From positions 186,001-250,000 of the forward strand of contig NZ_WRPP01000008.1 of NCBI RefSeq assembly GCF_009760405.1: a DNA stretch of 64,000 nt, in the 5' to 3' direction. The DNA is from Nocardia terrae. Lineage in GTDB: Bacteria; Actinomycetota; Actinomycetes; Mycobacteriales; Mycobacteriaceae. Below, in pieces: positions 1 to 7,345 of the stretch (positions are counted from its first letter, which is position 1; the number at the start of each line of letters is the position of its first letter). A program made the position numbers and the translations under genes. The notes beneath the pieces were generated by a model. That model was not told the origin of the DNA. It saw only the letters and a program-made list of their open reading frames with translations, and did no database searches.

Positions 1-2
1 GC

Positions 3-368
3 CCCCGCCTGGCCGCGGTCCTCGACGCCATCCGGGCCCGCGGCTACTCCGTCGAACGACTGGCCGACGAATCCGCCCCCATGCTCGAGGCCCTCGCCGG
101 GTTGCGCCATTCCCCGGTCACCGACCCACTGCGCCACCGGCTTTCGGCCATGATCGCCGACCTCATCACCATCGACTACCTCCCCGACGAGCTGACCGAC
201 CACAATGCGGTCGTCTCGGTCGCGGCCCCGATCTTCGCCCCCGGCGGCTCGGTCACCGCCTCGGTCGTCGCTTGCCCCGACACCAACCTGTCCGCGGCCC
301 GCCTGCGCGAGCTGGCCGCCGCCACCATCGACACCGCGGCCACGGTCACCCGAACCCTGCACGCCTGA
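3..368 (+). CDS. C-terminal part of an IclR-like transcriptional regulator (5' end outside window)
   Basis: The frame is open from the window edge and ends at TGA 366-368, giving about 121 residues of a C-terminus. The segment reads like the effector-binding domain of IclR regulators: an early RARGYS stretch, then a helix, then VAAPIFAPGG followed by a short strand and a terminal helix containing LRELAAATIDTA. The DNA-binding N-terminus is missing because it lies before base 1. Target and ligand cannot be inferred. The family assignment rests on pattern recognition of this domain only. Confidence 0.6.
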   Translation, partial: PRLAAVLDAIRARGYSVERLADESAPMLEALAGLRHSPVTDPLRHRLSAMIADLITIDYLPDELTDHNAVVSVAAPIFAPGGSVTASVVACPDTNLSAARLRELAAATIDTAATVTRTLHA

Positions 369-506
369 CTCGTCGCGCGTGAGGATTTCGTCAAAATCAT
401 CCCATCGCATGATGATTCGCTTTACCTGCTCTATACATTTGCCTTACTTCCGTCTGGAAGAAGCGGCAAGTGGTCACGCCGAAGTGGCCGGAACAGGAGA
501 AGTTCG

Positions 507-737
507 GTGAACGGGAGGATTCTCGATAGCGCGGCCGTGGCCGCGGTCGTGGTGACCTTCTTCGCTGTCGCGATATTCCACAGCGGAGTCGCGAACCTGC
601 TGGTGGCCTGGTTCGGAGCGGTCGCTCTCGGCTACTACAACGTCTACGTCCGCCACGACCGCAAGCTGGTCGACGACACCGGTGGCACGGGACGGCCGGT
701 GAACCACGCGGCCACGCTGCGCCCCGCCTGGCGCTGA
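507..737 (+). CDS. small membrane protein, hypothetical
   Basis: A 76-aa ORF starting at GTG with GGAGA about 8 nt upstream. Residues 7-45 are hydrophobic and form one long or two short membrane segments (VAAVVVTFFAVAIF and LLVAWFGAVALGYY), followed by a polar, basic tail of about 30 residues. It stops 7 nt before the convergent fluC gene ends. It is not a recognised family; a small inner-membrane protein is all that can be said. Confidence 0.6.
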   Translation: MNGRILDSAAVAAVVVTFFAVAIFHSGVANLLVAWFGAVALGYYNVYVRHDRKLVDDTGGTGRPVNHAATLRPAWR

Positions 738-744
738 GATCCGA

Positions 745-1107
745 TCAGGCCGTCAGGGCCTGAACCACGGTGTAGGACAACAGGGTCGCGCCCAGGCCCG
801 CGACGAGGCTCGTGACGATATTGAGGGCCGCGTAGAGGTAGACGCGCTGCTCGGCGAGCCGGACGGTCTCGTAGCTGAAGGTGCTGTAGGTGGTCAGCGC
901 ACCGCAGAAACCGGTGCCCACCACCATCATCCAGGGAGTGGACAGGGCCGCGCCGGAGATGCCGCCCAGCACCAGACAACCCGCGAGGTTGACCGTGAAA
1001 GTGCCCCAGGGGAATACGCTGTCGTGCCGGGTCTGGACGGCGCGGTCGGTCAGGTAGCGCAGGGGTGCGCCGATCATGGCGCCCAGGATGATGAGCAACG
1101 GGGTCAT
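745..1107 (-). CDS. crcB: fluoride efflux channel FluC/CrcB, second subunit
   Basis: A 120-aa protein of the Fluc/CrcB family, small dual-topology membrane proteins that export fluoride. Seen: N-terminal GAMIGAPLRYLTD (the G-x2-GA-x2-RY family motif), the WGTFTVNLAGC segment with the conserved Asn, and GALTTYSTFSYE, the central Thr/Ser/Phe motif lining the pore. Four hydrophobic segments are evident. Its ATG overlaps the stop of the upstream fluC copy (ATGA, 1104-1107), so the two are translationally coupled. Such tandem pairs usually form a heterodimer with fixed opposite topology (family knowledge). Confidence 0.93.
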   Translation of the reverse strand: MTPLLIILGAMIGAPLRYLTDRAVQTRHDSVFPWGTFTVNLAGCLVLGGISGAALSTPWMMVVGTGFCGALTTYSTFSYETVRLAEQRVYLYAALNIVTSLVAGLGATLLSYTVVQALTA

Positions 1108-1622
1108 GCCGCGGCCTTCCGCTCGGTGGAGCGCGTGGCCTCGTAAGCCCAGCGCGCGAGGCGGACCGCGACGAGCGTGGCCAGCAGAGCGCACAGCAGG
1201 GTGACCCCGAAGTACACGAAGGCGGTGACGATCGTGTCGGGACGCAGCAGGGCGCGGGTGTCGTTGGCGTAGGTGGAGAAGGTGGTGAAACCACCGAGGA
1301 TGCCGACGCCGAGGAACGGGCGGACCAGCGGGTGCGCGACCCAGATCTCGGTGACGGCGACCATCAGGATGCCGATGAGGAAGCAGCCGAGCACATTGGT
1401 GACGAAGGTGGCCCACGGGAATCCGCCGTGCGGGGTGGGCCACAGCTGAGCCAGGCCGTAGCGGGCCAGCGCGCCGATCGCGCCGCCGACGGCGATCACC
1501 GCCACGATCGCGCCGTGCGAGCGGGACAGTTCCCCCCGCTGCGCGGGCTCGTGGATATCGATGTCGGGATCGATGGGCTCATCGTCGCCGGCTCTGCCGA
1601 GCGCACTCACCTTGCTGGTCAC
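1104..1622 (-). CDS. crcB: fluoride efflux channel FluC/CrcB, first subunit
   Basis: A 172-aa CrcB-family protein starting at GTG 1620-1622 with AGGAG six bases upstream. About 45 residues of polar, acidic N-terminus precede the channel domain, longer than the usual ~125-aa family length. Conserved elements seen are GGAIGALARYGL, WATFVTNVLGCFLIG with the pore Asn, and GGFTTFSTYANDT with the pore Thr/Ser/Phe/Tyr residues. It is the promoter-proximal gene of the pair and overlaps the second crcB by 4 nt. A riboswitch-like leader lies 38 nt upstream, which fits fluoride-induced expression. Confidence 0.93.
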   Translation of the reverse strand: MTSKVSALGRAGDDEPIDPDIDIHEPAQRGELSRSHGAIVAVIAVGGAIGALARYGLAQLWPTPHGGFPWATFVTNVLGCFLIGILMVAVTEIWVAHPLVRPFLGVGILGGFTTFSTYANDTRALLRPDTIVTAFVYFGVTLLCALLATLVAVRLARWAYEATRSTERKAAA

Positions 1623-1659
1623 AGACGTCTCCTACTCCAACCGCCGAAGCGAATTATTG

Positions 1660-1730
1660 GGGTAGGGACTGTTGGTGGCAAAAACCACGGTTGTTCCGGA
1701 CCGATCCGGAGCGGCGAGCCCCACCGCCGC
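1660..1730 (-). promoter_or_regulatory. candidate fluoride (crcB-motif) riboswitch
   Basis: Read on the minus strand, positions 1728-1713 give GGCGGTGGGGCTCGCC, which fits the conserved 5' block of the fluoride riboswitch (GG-N-GAUGG-NNN-UC-N-CC) at all fixed positions except one A-to-G. It is followed by a short CCGGA/TCCGG hairpin and then CCAACAGTCCCTACC, resembling but not matching the conserved 3' CCUAC end. It lies directly upstream of two fluoride channel genes, the classical location. The call is tentative because the 3' half is weak. Confidence 0.42.
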
Positions 1731-1860
1731 AATCTTGTTCAGGCTAGTCGTTCGCCCAGGATACCGGGGCAATGGTGAACGAGATCACGTGGGCGCGCGG
1801 GGCCTTGCCGAACCTGAAGATGAGCTGAAGATCTCGGGGCGGAACCGGGGTCGGTCGTCT

Positions 1861-1958
1861 GGGCGGCGTTGAATGGGCCTCGCGGTCCATGGATCCAGGG
1901 CCGGGGGATGGTCACGTGGATCGTATTGATGCACAACACGATACGAGAAGTGATCGAC
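1861..1958 (+). repeat. conserved leader, copy A (inverted partner at 7137-7236)
   Basis: This leader of the small secreted protein gene is clearly similar to the minus-strand leader of its paralogue at 7137-7236. Shared blocks include GGCGTT-x-AAT, GCGGTCCA, AGGGCCGGGGGA, TGGATCG, ATTG-x-TGCACA and GATCGA-x-ATG at the presumed start. The similarity extends well upstream of the coding start, so the two loci look like duplicates carrying the same promoter and 5' leader. No -35/-10 assignment is convincing. Confidence 0.6.
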
Positions 1959-2189
1959 ATGCTCAGGAAGATCAACCGAGTGCTCATGGTCGCCGCACTG
2001 GCGGCGGCACCGGTGGTGACCGCGGGCATGGCGTCGGCGCAGACCGCGACGCCGGTCCAGACCAGCACCAGCACCATCGTCAAGGACGATCACGGCTGGT
2101 GGCGGCACCACTGCCGCGATATGCACGAGTGGTGGCAGCCCAGATGCCAGCATCACGACCGTGATCACCACTGGGATCACCGTCGCTAG
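1959..2189 (+). CDS. small secreted His/Trp-rich protein, copy A
   Basis: A 76-aa protein with a clear signal peptide (basic MLRKINR, then hydrophobic VLMVAALAAAPVV, cleavage near MASA-QT). The mature part is about 45 residues and ends in WWRHHCRDMHEWWQPRC followed by a His/Asp-rich tail. The paralogue at 6777-7136 shares HHCR-x2-HEWWQPRC, so this Cys/His/Trp motif is probably the functional core, perhaps metal- or disulfide-linked (inference). The ATG at 1959 is chosen because GAGAAG precedes it by 8 nt; an in-frame ATG at 1941 is also aligned with a GTG in the paralogue. Confidence 0.7.
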   Translation: MLRKINRVLMVAALAAAPVVTAGMASAQTATPVQTSTSTIVKDDHGWWRHHCRDMHEWWQPRCQHHDRDHHWDHRR

Positions 2190-2214
2190 CCGGCAGCATC
2201 CGTCAGCGAACCAG

Positions 2215-2245
2215 CGGCGGCCCGCACCGATGGTGCGGGCCGCCG
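2215..2245 (+). terminator. strong GC hairpin terminator
   Basis: Perfect 14-bp inverted repeat (2215-2228 and 2232-2245, arms CGGCGGCCCGCACC) with a 3-nt loop, 26 nt after the stop of the secreted protein gene and before the convergent monooxygenase end. It probably serves both directions. No long T tract follows. Confidence 0.7.
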
Positions 2246-2281
2246 AAACTTGTTGCCGCGAGCCGTCTCTCGCCGTCGTGC

Positions 2282-3454
2282 TCAGCGATTGGCCAGTTCC
2301 GACAGCTGGTAGGCGATGGCGTGGCGGACCGCCGGAACCTTCGTCGCGGTGCCGATGACGAGGTTGCGGATGAGGCGGGCGGGCAGCGGGCGCAGGGTGG
2401 CCATGCGGGTGACGCGGTCGGTGAAGGCCACCACACCCAGCGCGACCGGGCGGCGGGTCTTCTCGTACTCGTCGAGGGTGGCCCCGGGCGCGCCCTCGAC
2501 GACCCTGGCCAGCAGACCGCCCAGCATGGCGGCGTCCTGGATACCGGTGTTCATGCCCTGCCCGCCGGCGGGGCTGTGCACGTGAGCGGCATCGCCGGCG
2601 AGCAGGATGCGCCCGGCCCGGTAGTGGTCGGCGACCCGGTGGTGCACCCGGAACCGCGAGCTCCAGATGATCTCCTGCACCTGCACGTGCGCACCCGGAC
2701 GGCGGGCGTCGACCAGCGCCTGCACATAGGCCAGGTCCTGGTGTTCGGGGGCGTCGGCCACGGTGGCGACGATGCGGTAGCGGTTGGGCTGCGGGTCGGG
2801 CAGCGGCGCGACGACGGTGACGCCTTCGGGCGACAGGTGCAGCGACACCTCATCGCGCGGGTCCGGCCAGGTCATGCGGACGTCGGCGAGGACGAAGGAT
2901 TCGGGGTAGGTCGCCCCGGTGAACCCGATTCCGGCGGCCTCGCGCACCTTGCTGTGCATGCCGTCCGCGCCGATGACCCATTCGGCCCGAATGGAATTCG
3001 CGTTTCCGTGGAGGTCGGTGTACTCGACGGTCACCCCCTCGCCGTCCTGTGTGACGGCGGTGACCTCGGTGTGCCGGTACACCTGCGCGCCCGCCTTCTC
3101 GAGGCGCGCCGACAGGATCGCTTCCGTGGACTCCTGACCGATCATGACCGTGTACGGGTACTTGGTGGGCAGCCCCTCGAAGCCGATGCGGGCCAGCACG
3201 CGGTCACCGTCGTGCAAGGCGAAGTGCGGCACCACGATTCCGTGCTCGTGCAGCTGCTCGGTGACGCCGAACTGCTCGAGCACCTCGAGGGTGCGGGCGT
3301 GCACGACCACCGCGCGGGAGGTGTTCGCGCCCTCGGCCAGCTTGTCGAGCAGCACCACGTTCACACCGGCGTCGGCCAGCGCGATGCCCGCGGTCATTCC
3401 GGCGGGCCCGGCACCGACGATGACGACCGAGGCGGTAGCGGGGACGGTGTTCAT
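2282..3454 (-). CDS. FAD-dependent aromatic-type monooxygenase (PHBH fold)
   Basis: A 390-aa flavoprotein hydroxylase of the UbiH/PHBH (FAD_binding_3) class. Seen: N-terminal dinucleotide motif VVIVGAGPAGMTAGIALADAG (about 10-30), the conserved Arg in NTSRAVVVHARTLE (about 45-58), the central GADGMHSKVR motif (about 168-177) and the FAD ribityl-binding GRILLAGDAAHVHSPAGG near residue 285. Length is normal for the family. It would use NAD(P)H and O2 to hydroxylate a small substrate, not identifiable here. The ATG has AGGAG 5 nt upstream. An unusual fourfold operator surrounds its promoter, indicating tight ligand-responsive control. Confidence 0.88.
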   Translation of the reverse strand: MNTVPATASVVIVGAGPAGMTAGIALADAGVNVVLLDKLAEGANTSRAVVVHARTLEVLEQFGVTEQLHEHGIVVPHFALHDGDRVLARIGFEGLPTKYPYTVMIGQESTEAILSARLEKAGAQVYRHTEVTAVTQDGEGVTVEYTDLHGNANSIRAEWVIGADGMHSKVREAAGIGFTGATYPESFVLADVRMTWPDPRDEVSLHLSPEGVTVVAPLPDPQPNRYRIVATVADAPEHQDLAYVQALVDARRPGAHVQVQEIIWSSRFRVHHRVADHYRAGRILLAGDAAHVHSPAGGQGMNTGIQDAAMLGGLLARVVEGAPGATLDEYEKTRRPVALGVVAFTDRVTRMATLRPLPARLIRNLVIGTATKVPAVRHAIAYQLSELANR

Positions 3455-3474
3455 GACGACTCCTGAAGCTCTGC

Positions 3475-3558
3475 CAACATCTGTTGGCCAACGTCTGTTG
3501 AATTAGACGGTACGGCCCGGTCGAAGCCATGTCAACACTTGTTGGCCAACGAATGTTG
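3475..3558 (-). promoter_or_regulatory. promoter flanked by four CAAC-N4-GTTG operators
   Basis: Four copies of a perfect inverted repeat CAAC-N4-GTTG lie at 3475-3486, 3489-3500, 3533-3544 and 3547-3558. They form two identical 26-bp pairs, each CAAC-N4-GTTGGCCAAC-N4-GTTG, 58 bp apart. On the minus strand a TTGACA (3535-3530) and TACCGT (3512-3507) are spaced by 17 bp, giving a good sigma-70-like promoter whose -35 overlaps one operator and whose -10 lies between the pairs. The geometry fits a TetR- or MarR-type dimer binding cooperatively and repressing the monooxygenase. The regulator gene is not obvious. Confidence 0.8.
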
Positions 3559-3572
3559 ACCGCACTACGCCC

Positions 3573-4400
3573 TCAGCCCTCGGTCGCGGCGGCCAGGGAC
3601 TGGAAGACGCTCGCCGTGCGGGTGTGCGGCGTCGCGCAGTAGACGATCACCCGCTGATCGGTATCCGAGATGTGCAGCACCTGACAGTGAAAATCCAAGG
3701 GCCCCAACTCCGGATGCCGGATCCGCTTGCGATGCGTCCGGCGCACCCGGACCTCGTGCGATCCCCACATCTCGGCGAAACGCTTTGAGGTACCGAGCAA
3801 TTCGGTCACCAGCGCCGCCAACGCCGGATGGCCGGGATAGCGAGCATAGGCGGCCCGCAGGTCGGCCACCACGGCACGAGCGAAGTCGCGGGTATCGGCG
3901 TCGGACCACTGCGGATGGTCGGCCGCCTCCCGGAACATCCACCGCACCATGTTCCGCTCGTGATCGGGCACGGTTTCCAGATCCCCGAGAAACGGCCCCG
4001 CGGCCCGATTCCACGCCAGCACCTCATAGGTGGCGTCCACGACATACGCCGGTGCCGCAAGATTGTCCAGAATCGTCCGAATCTCCTGCGGCACAGCCTT
4101 GTTCGGCCCGGCAACAGCGACCGTCTGCTCCCCCGCCATCCGAAACAGATAATCGCGCTCATCCACGCTCAACATCAACGCCCGAGCCAGCGCCGCCAGC
4201 ACCTGCCGCGAAGGCTTCGCACCCCGCGCCTGCTCCATCCGGATGTAGTAATCCACCGAAATCCCCGCCAGCTGCGCCACTTCCTGCCGCCGCAACCCCG
4301 GCGCCCGCCGATTCAGCCCCTGGGGCAACCCGACATCACTGGGCATCAGCCGATTGCGCCGAGCCTTGAGGAAAGCCGCGAGTTCGCTTCTATCAGCCAC
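3573..4400 (-). CDS. XRE-family regulator with MmyB-like ligand-binding domain
   Basis: About 275 aa from a GTG at 4398-4400 (an upstream in-frame TTG at 4421 is less likely). N-terminal helix-turn-helix: LRRQEVAQLAGISVDYYIRMEQ-type sequence, followed by the linker and a C-terminal MmyB-like (MLTR ligand-binding) domain with TILDNLAAPAYVVDATYEVLAWN and RNMVRWMF. Regulators of this class in actinobacteria are typically divergently paired with a short-chain dehydrogenase that they control. Here the SDR is at 6024, separated by an inserted TnpB element. Confidence in family is high; the target is inferred. Confidence 0.88.
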   Translation of the reverse strand: MADRSELAAFLKARRNRLMPSDVGLPQGLNRRAPGLRRQEVAQLAGISVDYYIRMEQARGAKPSRQVLAALARALMLSVDERDYLFRMAGEQTVAVAGPNKAVPQEIRTILDNLAAPAYVVDATYEVLAWNRAAGPFLGDLETVPDHERNMVRWMFREAADHPQWSDADTRDFARAVVADLRAAYARYPGHPALAALVTELLGTSKRFAEMWGSHEVRVRRTHRKRIRHPELGPLDFHCQVLHISDTDQRVIVYCATPHTRTASVFQSLAAATEG

Positions 4401-4557
4401 GAATCCAGTGTGGGCCAGCAATCCCGTTCGGGGAATGAGATCCAGGAGGCCGTCACCCGACGTCCAGTATTGCCGTCAGCAGCCTCTCCCCGAGGGCAGA
4501 TTCGGCACAGTCGTTCAACACGGTCAATTCGGACGAGTGCGGCGAGTCCAATGGATG

Positions 4558-4573
4558 TAGAACATACATTCGA
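4558..4573. promoter_or_regulatory. LexA-box-like palindrome upstream of tnpB
   Basis: TAGAACATACATTCGA resembles the actinobacterial SOS box TCGAAC-N4-GTTCGA with two substitutions. It lies about 80 bp before the tnpB start and could place the element under damage control. Two mismatches make this a weak candidate. Confidence 0.25.
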
Positions 4574-4649
4574 TACCGCTGTTATCGTCTCACTATGTTC
4601 TTGATCGGAACTGTTGCAACACAGCGAATCTCGGGTAGTTGGGGTTCAG

Positions 4650-5951
4650 ATGCTCGAGTATCGGGTCCATACCGTGCGGGTTGGGGCCGAACATCCGGCC
4701 TGGCCGGAACTGGATCGGATGGCGTTGGCCGCGCGACGGCTGCGTAATGCGATCAACTACGACCGGCGTCAGATGTTCTTCGCTGATCTGGAGTTCAACG
4801 AGAACATCGACCGGAAAGATCGCAAGACTACTGCGGAATGGAAGGCGTTGCCCTCCAAGGTAGCCCGTGAAGTGTCTCGGGGCTTGGATGCGGACTGGCG
4901 CAGCGTCCGCGTACTCCGTAGAACCAAGGGCCGCCGAGCACAGCCGCCGAAGTATCTCCAAGGGCGATCTCGATACCAGCTGCGGTTTTCCATCGACGCC
5001 CTTCGCGCACAGCCGGCGAAGCGAGGGATGCTGGGCGTAGCGGGAATGAAGTTGGATTTATGTCCGCTGCCGGTGAGTTGGGACAGGATCAAGGAGGTCC
5101 GGATCCTGCCATCGGGACGGGAGTTCGATGTTGAGATCGTATGGGTCAAAACCGTGGCAGAGCCGGTGGAGTCGCCAGATTGGTCACGGGTGGCGGGGGC
5201 GGATCTGGGGATCGACAACCTGATCACCGTGGCTTGCGACGATGCGGCCGTGCGGCCGTTGATCGTCGATGGACGGTCGATCAAGTCCCGTAACCGGTTC
5301 GCCAACGTCCGTTCCGACCTTTACGCAGCCCTATTACCGAATCTGGAAGGAGGAACCCGGCAACAACGCGATTCCACGCGTCGGGAAGCCCTGTGGCGAC
5401 ACCGAAACTCGGTGGTGAAAGCCGAGTTGCACACTGCCTCCAAACGGGTAGTGGACTACTGCCGCGCCCACCATGTCACGACCCTGGTGATCGGATGGAA
5501 TCCCAACTGGAAAACCCAATCGACCACCCAGTCGACCATGGGCAGGGTCGGCAACCGCCGATTCCGGTCGATTCCGCACCGCGTCTTGGTCAACCAGATC
5601 ACCTATAAGGCACGGCGATACGGGATCACAGTCCTGGAGACCGAGGAATCCTATACATCCAAGACCAGCGTGCTCGCCGGTGAGCTGCCAGTGAAACACC
5701 ACGAGTACGCAGCACAGCGGATCAACCGAGGACGCTTGAAAGTCCTTGCTACCGGCCAGATCCTCAACGCGGATGTCAACGGCGCATGCCAGATCGCGCG
5801 GAAATGTAAGCCGGAGGCCTTCTCCTGGGCCAACGGTGTAGCGGGCGAGGTGGGCCTGTCGCGACCTCTCGAGGTCGTGACAGGAGGAGGTCGCCCCGGT
5901 GTCAGGACACACCTCGGTGTGAAGTGCATCGAAGGAGACACGAGTTCATGA
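4650..5951 (+). CDS. tnpB: TnpB RNA-guided nuclease / IS605 OrfB
   Basis: About 433 aa. The RuvC-like core appears intact: first Asp in GADLGIDNL (about residue 188), Glu in TEESYTSKTS (about 331), last Asp in NADVNGACQ (about 374). The N-terminal region has the typical helical AARRLRNAINYDRR segment. The usual Cys4 zinc finger between the second and third catalytic residues is absent; instead it has the SKTSVLAGE ... RINRGR segment of the IS1341-like subgroup. TnpB proteins are omega-RNA-guided DNA endonucleases that maintain their element. Start is ATG 4650; a TTG 36 nt upstream is an alternative. Confidence 0.88.
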   Translation: MLEYRVHTVRVGAEHPAWPELDRMALAARRLRNAINYDRRQMFFADLEFNENIDRKDRKTTAEWKALPSKVAREVSRGLDADWRSVRVLRRTKGRRAQPPKYLQGRSRYQLRFSIDALRAQPAKRGMLGVAGMKLDLCPLPVSWDRIKEVRILPSGREFDVEIVWVKTVAEPVESPDWSRVAGADLGIDNLITVACDDAAVRPLIVDGRSIKSRNRFANVRSDLYAALLPNLEGGTRQQRDSTRREALWRHRNSVVKAELHTASKRVVDYCRAHHVTTLVIGWNPNWKTQSTTQSTMGRVGNRRFRSIPHRVLVNQITYKARRYGITVLETEESYTSKTSVLAGELPVKHHEYAAQRINRGRLKVLATGQILNADVNGACQIARKCKPEAFSWANGVAGEVGLSRPLEVVTGGGRPGVRTHLGVKCIEGDTSS

Positions 5952-6015
5952 AAATGGTCAAGTGCTCCAACCTGGTACAAGTTGGTCCTCCCGCCGAAAC
6001 GGCTGAGGGGCGATG
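5880..6015 (+). ncRNA. candidate omega RNA / right-end hairpin region of the TnpB element
   Basis: The 3' end of tnpB and the following DNA contain several short hairpins: GTGTC/GACAC and ACACC/GGTGT within the last codons, then CCAAC/GTTGG and GCCG/CGGC between 5968 and 6004. Omega RNAs are normally made from this position, overlapping the tnpB 3' end and continuing past the right end into the flanking guide. If so, the guide would come from the SDR 5' region. RNA extent and ends cannot be set from sequence alone. Confidence 0.35.
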
Positions 6016-6023
6016 CTTTTCAC

Positions 6024-6773
6024 ATGAAATCAACAGCATTTATCACAGGCGCCAACAAAGGCATCGGGTTCGAGACCGCTCGGCAGCTCGCGACGCGAGG
6101 CATGACGGTTCTGCTCGGGGCGCGGGATCCCGAGCTCGGGCAGGCCGCGGTCGACAAGCTGCGAGCCGAAGGAGCCGACGCACACTGTGTTCGGATCGAT
6201 GTCAGTGACGAGGAATCCGTTGCCGCGGCGGCGGCCCGGATCGAGGCGGACTTCGGGGCGCTCGACGTTCTCGTCAACAATGCCGCCATCAGCGGTGGGA
6301 TGGAGGGGGACGGGAAGCCCTCCTCGGGCAGCCTCGCCATGCTGCGGCGGGTGTACGAGACCAATGTGTTCGGGCTCGTCGCCGTCACCAATGCGATGCT
6401 GCCGCTGCTGCGGCGGTCCGCGGCGGGGCGGATCGTGAACGTGTCCAGCGAGGTCGGTTCGCTGGGTGGACGCACGAATCCGCACAATCCACTGTCGCAG
6501 ATGGTTTCGGCGATCCCGTACACCTCGTCCAAGACGGCCGTGAACATGGTGACGGTCCTGTACGCGATGGAGTTGAAGGACACCGCGATCAAGGTCAACG
6601 CCGCCAATCCCGGCTACACCGCCACCGATCTCAACGGCAACAGCGGGTTCCGCACCGTCGAGCAGGGCGCGGAACCCAGCGTCCACCTCGCCACGCTGCC
6701 CGCCGACGGCCCGACGGGAACGTTCTTCGGCTACATCTGGGGACAGGAGGAGTACGGGCAGATCGAATGGTGA
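6024..6773 (+). CDS. short-chain dehydrogenase/reductase
   Basis: A 249-aa classical SDR. Seen: cofactor motif TGANKGIG (about residues 8-15), LVNNAAISGG after strand 4, NVSSEVGS with the catalytic Ser, and YTSSK with the catalytic Tyr and Lys (about 173-177), then NAANPGYTATDL. Length is typical. It would carry out NAD(P)(H)-dependent oxidoreduction on an unknown substrate. Start is the ATG at 6024; upstream in-frame sequence belongs to the inserted element. It is the likely partner of the XRE regulator at 3573-4400, now probably cut off from its native divergent promoter. Confidence 0.9.
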   Translation: MKSTAFITGANKGIGFETARQLATRGMTVLLGARDPELGQAAVDKLRAEGADAHCVRIDVSDEESVAAAAARIEADFGALDVLVNNAAISGGMEGDGKPSSGSLAMLRRVYETNVFGLVAVTNAMLPLLRRSAAGRIVNVSSEVGSLGGRTNPHNPLSQMVSAIPYTSSKTAVNMVTVLYAMELKDTAIKVNAANPGYTATDLNGNSGFRTVEQGAEPSVHLATLPADGPTGTFFGYIWGQEEYGQIEW

Positions 6774-6776
6774 GGG

Positions 6777-7136
6777 CTACCAGCTGCCGATCGACGGCGG
6801 CTCCCCCCGATGCCACATGTCGCCGCCGTCGCGCCGGCAGCGCGGCTGCCACCATTCGTGCAGCTGACGGCAGTGGTGATCGAACCAGAAGTCGCCCTGG
6901 CCGCCGAAACCCCCTTGGCCGCCTTGCCCGTTCTGGCCGCCTGGGCCGCCCTGGCCACCTTGATCACCGGGGCCGCCCTGGTCACCGGACCCGTCCTGAC
7001 CGCCTTCGCGGTGGCCGGTGGCGGTGATGCCCGCCGGGCCGGTGGGCGGGGCGGCCTGGGCGACGGCCGTGCCGGTCGCCAGGGGAGCCATGAGCAGGGC
7101 GGCCGCCATCAGCGCCGGCCGGAGTCTTCTCAACAT
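6777..7136 (-). CDS. small secreted Gly-rich protein, copy B with HEWWQPRC motif
   Basis: A 119-aa paralogue of the protein at 1959-2189. Signal peptide MLRRLRPALMAAALLMAPLA with cleavage near AVAQA, then a Gly/Gln-rich repetitive stretch of about 50 residues (GGQ, GGPG, GGQGG units), then DHHCRQLHEWWQPRC and a basic tail. Copy A lacks the Gly-rich spacer, so the conserved ends mark the functional parts. It ends 3 nt after the SDR stop on the opposite strand. The start is chosen by analogy with copy A and the GAAGAG upstream. Confidence 0.7.
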   Translation of the reverse strand: MLRRLRPALMAAALLMAPLATGTAVAQAAPPTGPAGITATGHREGGQDGSGDQGGPGDQGGQGGPGGQNGQGGQGGFGGQGDFWFDHHCRQLHEWWQPRCRRDGGDMWHRGEPPSIGSW

Positions 7137-7236
7137 ATCGATCGCTCTTCGTGTCGCAGTGTGCACCAATGCGATCCATGATCATTTCCCCCGGCCCTTC
7201 GATGCGTGGACCGCGCCGACGATTAAACGCCGTCCG
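7137..7236 (-). repeat. conserved leader, copy B
   Basis: Minus-strand leader similar over about 100 nt to 1861-1958, in inverted orientation. See the entry for copy A for the shared blocks. The remainder up to the Nudix stop at 7346 holds nothing else recognisable. Confidence 0.6.
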
Positions 7237-7345
7237 CTTCACGGCGCAAGCGGTGTTGTGGTTCGGCTTCGGCGAGTCTTCAGGTTTTCATGGTGATAAA
7301 CCGTCTATCCGGCTGAACTACGAGCGGACGCAACGCCGACCAGGG

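Larger units (their letters stand above)
4401..6023 (+). mobile_element. TnpB-only IS element (IS605/IS1341-type), ends not defined
   Basis: The interval between the XRE regulator and its presumed SDR partner holds a single transposon gene, tnpB, with no tnpA. Divergent XRE/SDR pairs normally have a short intergenic region, so most of this 1.6 kb is likely inserted DNA. Exact ends cannot be fixed because elements of this group lack terminal inverted repeats and target duplications. Small subterminal hairpins follow tnpB (5900-6015), as expected for a right end. Confidence 0.6.
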
